Origin: Syntrophomonadaceae bacterium
GTDB taxonomy: Bacteria; Bacillota; Syntrophomonadia; Syntrophomonadales; Syntrophomonadaceae
Length of the DNA stretch: 11,458 nt
Reading direction: 5' to 3'
NCBI GenBank assembly: GCA_012522705.1
Contig: JAAYJY010000191.1
Span: forward strand, 1 to 11,458
This document shows, one piece after another, positions 7,431 through 11,458 of the stretch. Each line of letters begins with the position of its first letter. Position 1 is the first letter of the stretch. Below the pieces are notes generated by a model. That model worked only from the letters and a program-made list of their open reading frames with translations, did no database searches and was not told the origin of the DNA. Made by a program: the position numbers and the translations under genes.

Positions 7431-7450
7431 GCCTGGTGCAGGCCTGGTGC
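7431..7450 (+). repeat. Short 9-base tandem-like direct repeat
   Basis: GCCTGGTGC occurs at 7431-7439 and again at 7442-7450, with a period of 11 bases, close to one helical turn, in the 86-base gap between the epimerase and the next glycosyltransferase. Such spacing can mark a protein-binding site, but two copies of nine bases may also be a local slippage duplication. No promoter is evident beside it. Confidence 0.35.
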
Positions 7451-7504
7451 TATGGGCTGAAACAGATACTGGCGTGATTGTCATTCCCGGGATAGAGGAC
7501 GATT

Positions 7505-8596
7505 ATGGTTTTGAATGAGAATCCTATAAAAGCACTGCTGATTTCCAACTTGCCTCCACCGGCTTCGGGGATAGGATCTTGGACCAAGAGGTATTTGGAA
7601 TGGGCAGAAACAAGCCATAATCTCAAAGCTGAGGTGGTCAATACCGCTGTTATTGGCAACAGGGCCATCAACATTACCGCCGGACGAACATTATTGGAGG
7701 AAGTTAACCGCACCGTAAAGATATTAAGGGATTTGCAGCATAAACTGCTCGCATACCAGCCAAACATTGTTCACCTTAATTCACCATGTGCCAGATTTGG
7801 TATTATGCGGGACTATTTGTGCGCCTTAATGGTGAAAAAAAGAGGCATCCCCATAGTCATTCATTTCCATTGCAGTATTGAAGATCAAGTCAATGGCAAT
7901 AAGGTGCAGCTTTATTTTTTAAAGAAACTAGTGAATATTGCCGATGAGTTACTGGTCCTCAATACTCCCTCCCGGCAATTTCTAAAGAAAACGACTGATA
8001 GTGAAAGCATATTGGTAGCCAACTATATTGGCGCGCGCTATATGATCAATCAGCCCAAAAGTATCTCTCCAGAGATAAAAACGGTTCTCTTTGTAGGTCA
8101 TGTGATCAAGACCAAAGGCATCATGGAATTGATAAGTGCCGCCCAACACCTGGCTGAGATCGATTTCATCCTGGCAGGACCTGTCTCTCCACAAATATCC
8201 GTTCTTTCAATCCCCGCTAATATCAAATTGTTAGGCCAGGTTGATGAATCTGTGGTTCGAGAAGTTTTGGATGAGGCCGACGTTTTTTTGTTCCCGTCTT
8301 ACACTGAAGGTTTTGCGGTTGCATTATTGGAGGCCATGGCCAGGGGACTGCCGGTCATTGCGACTCCGGTGGGTGCGAATAGGGATATGCTGGAGGAGCA
8401 CGGAGGAGTATTGGTGCGGGTTGGCAGTGTCGAGGATATTGTCAACGCTGTCAATGACCTGGCTCCAGTTAACAGGCGAGAAGCAATGTCCCATTGGAAT
8501 GTCAAGAAAGTGGCAGCAAAGTACACGATCAATAATGTGATGAACGATCTTATTGGAGTCTATAGGGATGTAATACATGCAAGACAGGGTGGATGA
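7505..8596 (+). CDS. GT4 family glycosyltransferase
   Basis: This 363-residue GT-B glycosyltransferase begins with KALLISNLPPPASGIGSW (9-26), the family's acceptor-side loop. Its C-terminal donor-binding domain has VLFVGHVIKTKGIMELI (194-210), a divergent form of the G-x-x-x-x-x-KG motif, then FILAG (221-225). The classic EX7E motif is intact: Glu268 and Glu276 in YTEGFAVALLEAM, followed by GLPVIATPVGA. It would add one sugar to the growing repeat unit in the cytoplasm from a nucleotide donor. GAGG at 7495-7498, 6 bases from the ATG, supports the start. The gene is noticeably richer in A+T than those before it, including T-rich and A-rich runs, so it may have a different origin from the upstream half of the cluster. 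Donor and linkage are unknown. Confidence 0.9.
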   Translation: MVLNENPIKALLISNLPPPASGIGSWTKRYLEWAETSHNLKAEVVNTAVIGNRAINITAGRTLLEEVNRTVKILRDLQHKLLAYQPNIVHLNSPCARFGIMRDYLCALMVKKRGIPIVIHFHCSIEDQVNGNKVQLYFLKKLVNIADELLVLNTPSRQFLKKTTDSESILVANYIGARYMINQPKSISPEIKTVLFVGHVIKTKGIMELISAAQHLAEIDFILAGPVSPQISVLSIPANIKLLGQVDESVVREVLDEADVFLFPSYTEGFAVALLEAMARGLPVIATPVGANRDMLEEHGGVLVRVGSVEDIVNAVNDLAPVNRREAMSHWNVKKVAAKYTINNVMNDLIGVYRDVIHARQGG

Positions 8597-8680
8597 ATCC
8601 AAGCGGCAATTGTTTTAGGCCCATCTGGATCAACCCGGGAATAGCTTTTTATGAAGAATGGAATGGATGACTGAGACGCT

Positions 8681-9793
8681 ATGGAACGAGTATTGAATAT
8701 CATCAGCAAAATGAATGCGGATGGCGCTGAAACCTTCCTGATCCGACTGATGCGGTCCATAAACAAAGATAGATTCATGTTTGATTTCCTGGTTTTTTCC
8801 CAAGAAAAAGGCTTCTATGATGATGAGATATTATCTTTAGGCGGAAAGATCTATTATGCTGAAATGAAAAGCAAGAATCCCCTAAAGAGTTTTTACGATA
8901 TATACAGAGTTATCAGGAAGAACGAATACCGGGCTGTTTTACGAGTATCAGAACACTCTCTGGCGGCGGTGGACTTGTTGGCAGCGGCGATTGCGGGAGC
9001 CCCGTTAAGGATGATCAGGTCCAGCAATTCCGGAACCGACGGGGGCTCCAGTTCCAAGATGATTCACCTCTTGTTCAGGCCCCTGCTAAACCTGGTAGCC
9101 ACTCAGAGGCTGGCGCCTTCCAATTCGGCGGCAGTCTGGATGTTTGGGAAGAAGAACACTGAAAAAGCCGCGGTTAAACTAATAAACAATGGCCTGGACA
9201 TTGACCGGTTTGTTTTTGATATCGAAAAGAGACAACGGTTAAGGGCCGAGATGGGATTATCCGATAATTTTATAGTGGGACATGTGGGGCGAATAGCTGC
9301 CCAAAAGAACCATGAATTCCTGTTGGATGTTTTTCATTCGATCAAGAAAAAATACGATGCCGCCGTGTTGTTAATAGTCGGCCGCGTGGCTCAACCCGAG
9401 ATCGAAATATCCTTGCAGAATAGAATTGAAAGTCTCGGATTGACCGACAGCGTCGTGTTTGCAGGAGTTCGTTCCGACGTACCCGAATTGCTTATGGCCA
9501 TGGACGTTTTTGTATTTCCATCTTTATATGAAGGTATGCCCAATGCGGTGATTGAAGCGCAAGCTACCGGCCTGCACTGTATAATTTCCGATACCATCAC
9601 CAGGGAGGTAGGATTTACCGATCTGGTCGAGTATTTGCCGCTGAATGATCCCCATAATTGGGCAGAGCAGGCCCTGCAGTATCAAAGCGGCTATGTGCAT
9701 AGAAATATGCGGCAGGAATTCATTGAAAACGGCTATGACATTCAGTCTGCCATCGCATGGTTGGAAGATTACCTGAGTTCCCGGCTGCAATAA
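8681..9793 (+). CDS. GT4 family glycosyltransferase, EpsF-like
   Basis: This 370-residue GT-B glycosyltransferase opens with MERVLNIISKMNADGAETFL, matching the start of EpsF/capsular-type transferases (VLHI...M..GGAE), then FMFDFLVF. The region around 112-150 holds the RSSNS and SNSAA segments typical of this subgroup. The donor-binding domain has INNGLDIDRF (168-177), VGHVGRIAAQKNHEFLL (199-215), VLLIVG (229-234) and an intact EX7E motif, Glu284 and Glu292, in YEGMPNAVIEAQATGL. It probably adds one sugar to the repeat unit. An in-frame stop at 8672-8674 and the conserved N-terminus fix the ATG at 8681, although its ribosome binding site is weak. The gene is AT-rich like its upstream neighbour. 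It follows an 84-base gap in which I see no clear element. Donor unknown. Confidence 0.9.
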   Translation: MERVLNIISKMNADGAETFLIRLMRSINKDRFMFDFLVFSQEKGFYDDEILSLGGKIYYAEMKSKNPLKSFYDIYRVIRKNEYRAVLRVSEHSLAAVDLLAAAIAGAPLRMIRSSNSGTDGGSSSKMIHLLFRPLLNLVATQRLAPSNSAAVWMFGKKNTEKAAVKLINNGLDIDRFVFDIEKRQRLRAEMGLSDNFIVGHVGRIAAQKNHEFLLDVFHSIKKKYDAAVLLIVGRVAQPEIEISLQNRIESLGLTDSVVFAGVRSDVPELLMAMDVFVFPSLYEGMPNAVIEAQATGLHCIISDTITREVGFTDLVEYLPLNDPHNWAEQALQYQSGYVHRNMRQEFIENGYDIQSAIAWLEDYLSSRLQ

Positions 9794-9856
9794 GCCCGGG
9801 AAATTAAATCAGGGGGAGTATGGGTGGATTATCCGTGAATTGTATGGGAATCAATT

Positions 9857-11026
9857 ATGAGGGTTAGAAATTTTAAAATACTGCTTCCTTTGATAAAAAT
9901 TAGAAGATTGGCTCTATCCAATTGGTATAATCACGCGGGTTGGAAGACCCAGAAGAAGTATGTACTGTTTGAATCAGATGATTGGGGCAGCATTCGGAAT
10001 TCTTCTCCGGAAGCCCATCAAGCCCTGATAGATATAGGCGATGGCACCGACCAGGATCCATTCACCCGTTATGATGCCCTGGCCAGCGACGATGACCTGG
10101 AACTGCTCTTCGATGTGTTGACGGCATTTCGGGACTGTCAAGGGAATCACCCCATAATCACGGCCAATTGTGCCGTCGCTAATCCGGATTTCGATAAAAT
10201 CAGGGAATCGAATTTCGAAAAGTACTATTTTGAACCATTTACGGAAACCCTGAAAAGGCACAAATCTCATGAGAACTCATTTAATCTATGGCAAAGCGGG
10301 ATGGATGCAGGGATCTTCTATCCTCAACTTCATTGCCGCGAGCATTTGAACATAAACCAGTGGTTATCTGACCTGCGCGATGGCAATAAAGGACTGCGCT
10401 TTGCCTTTGACCACCATATGATCAGTGGACGCAGCGCAATAACCAAGAACAACAAATTTGCCTACATGGATGCCTTTAATTACTGTGGCTCACAATCCGA
10501 CCATGTCTTGGAGGAAATAGCAGCCGATGCAGTTGCTCTATTCAAGGAGATCTTTGGGTATGAGTCCAGGTCTTATATTGCCTCCTGTTATGTTTGGAGT
10601 GATTCTCTGGAGAGAATCCTGGCCCAACACAAGATCGAATTTATCCAAGGCGGTAACTACCAGTTACTCCCCACCGATAAGGGTTATGGCCATTTCCAAA
10701 AGAAAACCAACCGGATAGGGGACAGGAACAGATATGACCAGTTATATCTGATCCGGAATTGTCATTTCGAGCCTTCGATGGGCAAAGGATCACATGAAGT
10801 TGATCTGTGTTTAGCCCAGATCAACAATTCATTCCGGTGGGGGAGACCAGCGACTATCTGCACCCATCGTTTAAACTACGTCGGTTTTATCAACAAACTG
10901 AATCGAGACAGAAACCTGCCCTTACTCGACGAGCTATTGAGTCAAATCTTGAAACGATGGCCCGGTGTCGAATTCATTACCTCGACCGAGCTGGGGGACA
11001 TAATCAGAAGAGGAGAAGTAAGATGA
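9857..11026 (+). CDS. Putative polysaccharide deacetylase (NodB-like fold), uncharacterised group
   Basis: This 389-residue protein resembles a poorly described group often labelled polysaccharide (de)acetylase. It carries VLFESDDWGSIR (36-47), where Asp41-Asp42 could be the catalytic base and metal-binding aspartates of NodB motif 1. QLHCREHLNINQWL (157-170) has His159 and His163 spaced as in motif 2 (HxxxH). FDHHM (184-188), NYCGSQSDH and THRLNYVGF (336-344, His337) follow and could supply the remaining motifs. NodB enzymes remove N- or O-acetyl groups from sugars with a bound metal. There is no signal peptide; the N-terminus is basic with a short hydrophobic patch (ILLPLI), so it may act inside or at the membrane before export. 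The ATG has a weak GGGA site (9846-9849); an in-frame stop at 9836-9838 excludes a longer start. It overlaps the next gene by ATGA. The activity is inferred from motifs. Confidence 0.72.
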   Translation: MRVRNFKILLPLIKIRRLALSNWYNHAGWKTQKKYVLFESDDWGSIRNSSPEAHQALIDIGDGTDQDPFTRYDALASDDDLELLFDVLTAFRDCQGNHPIITANCAVANPDFDKIRESNFEKYYFEPFTETLKRHKSHENSFNLWQSGMDAGIFYPQLHCREHLNINQWLSDLRDGNKGLRFAFDHHMISGRSAITKNNKFAYMDAFNYCGSQSDHVLEEIAADAVALFKEIFGYESRSYIASCYVWSDSLERILAQHKIEFIQGGNYQLLPTDKGYGHFQKKTNRIGDRNRYDQLYLIRNCHFEPSMGKGSHEVDLCLAQINNSFRWGRPATICTHRLNYVGFINKLNRDRNLPLLDELLSQILKRWPGVEFITSTELGDIIRRGEVR

Positions 11027-11458
11027 CAGGGGATGAATTTGCCGGTTTGCATCGGGATCTGGGCCTGCAAGTGATCAACACCGGCGCCTGCAACTGGATA
11101 ATAAATGAGAACAAGACCGCTTTATCCTGTCCGCCGGAGATGGTGGTTTTTCCAACCGATGAAGAGATCACCCGGGTTTTTCGGCAAGGGGTAAGGGCTA
11201 TCTCTTTCCGGACGGAAACAGAAGAAAAAAACTTCTTTGAATACTTGTACGAGGGTGTCACCTACAACCTGGAGCAATTTGATCGCAAGGTCCGGAACCG
11301 GGTAAAAAAAGGACTGGGCAGCTGCCAGGTCATAACCCCGGACCTGGCCGATCTCATAACCCAAGGCTTGAGAATCAACCAGCAGACTATCGAGCGCCAG
11401 GTGCGTGACGAGCAACATCTTACCAGCCCGGAGCTATGGGAGAGGTTCATCACAACAC
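11023..11458 (+). CDS. GNAT/FemAB-like acyltransferase candidate, N-terminal part (partial)
   Basis: The frame opens at ATG 11023, overlapping the stop of the upstream gene as ATGA, and stays open to the window's end, so the gene is cut at its 3' side; 145 residues are visible. GGAG at 11012-11015 (within AGGAGAAG) lies 7 bases upstream. There is no signal peptide or membrane segment. Residues 80-98 (TYNLEQFDRKVRNRVKKGL), followed by CQVITPDLADLITQGLRINQQTIERQ, resemble the basic helix and following strand-helix of GNAT-fold proteins of the FemAB/BioF2-like type found in polysaccharide clusters, which are thought to put an acyl or aminoacyl group on an amino sugar. The catalytic half is outside the window, so this is a family-level guess. 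The tight coupling to the deacetylase-like gene suggests a joint role in acyl modification. Confidence 0.6.
   Translation, partial: MTGDEFAGLHRDLGLQVINTGACNWIINENKTALSCPPEMVVFPTDEEITRVFRQGVRAISFRTETEEKNFFEYLYEGVTYNLEQFDRKVRNRVKKGLGSCQVITPDLADLITQGLRINQQTIERQVRDEQHLTSPELWERFITT

Noticed and set aside
9820..9867. Mini open frame of 15 codons after AGGGGGAG, overlapping the start of the deacetylase-like gene
   Set aside because: The purine run is too close to its ATG (about 1-3 bases) to act as a normal ribosome binding site, and the peptide has no leader-like features.

Overview
The window is an interior slice of an exopolysaccharide/capsule biosynthesis cluster. All ten genes lie on the + strand, most only 0-92 bases apart and several overlapping, so they probably form one long operon. 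Both ends are cut: the first gene lacks its 5' part and the last lacks its 3' part. I see no tRNA, rRNA, CRISPR array, insertion sequence or convincing terminator. No stretch over 100 bases lacks a gene.

The host is a bacterium I cannot name with confidence. Shine-Dalgarno sites are strong (AGGAG/GGAGG type). The chain-length/tyrosine-kinase protein has a short extracytoplasmic loop fused to the kinase. The mannose-1-phosphate guanylyltransferase has a PVDPY motif that I associate with clostridial-type homologues. Together these point weakly to Firmicutes (Clostridia, perhaps a Peptococcaceae-like anaerobe), but the deacetylase-like gene is of a type I also associate with Bacteroidetes, and such clusters move between phyla.

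Layout: (1) bases 1-2179 hold the end of an initiating sugar-phosphate transferase, a sugar-1-phosphate nucleotidyltransferase and a DegT-type PLP aminotransferase. (2) Bases 2160-3569 encode the Wzz-like/BY-kinase export regulator, probably starting at TTG. (3) Bases 3662-7418 encode a ManC-type GDP-mannose synthesis enzyme, a GT4 glycosyltransferase and a GDP-mannose 3,5-epimerase. (4) Bases 7505-9793 encode two more GT4 glycosyltransferases in more AT-rich DNA. (5) Bases 9857-11458 encode a NodB-like polysaccharide deacetylase candidate that overlaps, by ATGA, a protein resembling GNAT/FemAB transferases.

How they fit together: ManC would make GDP-mannose. The epimerase would convert it to GDP-L-galactose and/or GDP-L-gulose. 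The first nucleotidyltransferase and the aminotransferase may supply an activated amino sugar. The initiating transferase plus at least three glycosyltransferases would build a repeat unit of four or more sugars, the BY-kinase would control polymer length and export, and the last two genes could trim or add acyl groups. No flippase (Wzx), polymerase (Wzy), phosphomannomutase or sugar dehydratase is visible, so these must lie outside the window. The most striking observation is the epimerase: the five active-site residues I recall for the plant vitamin-C-pathway enzyme are all present at one constant numbering offset.
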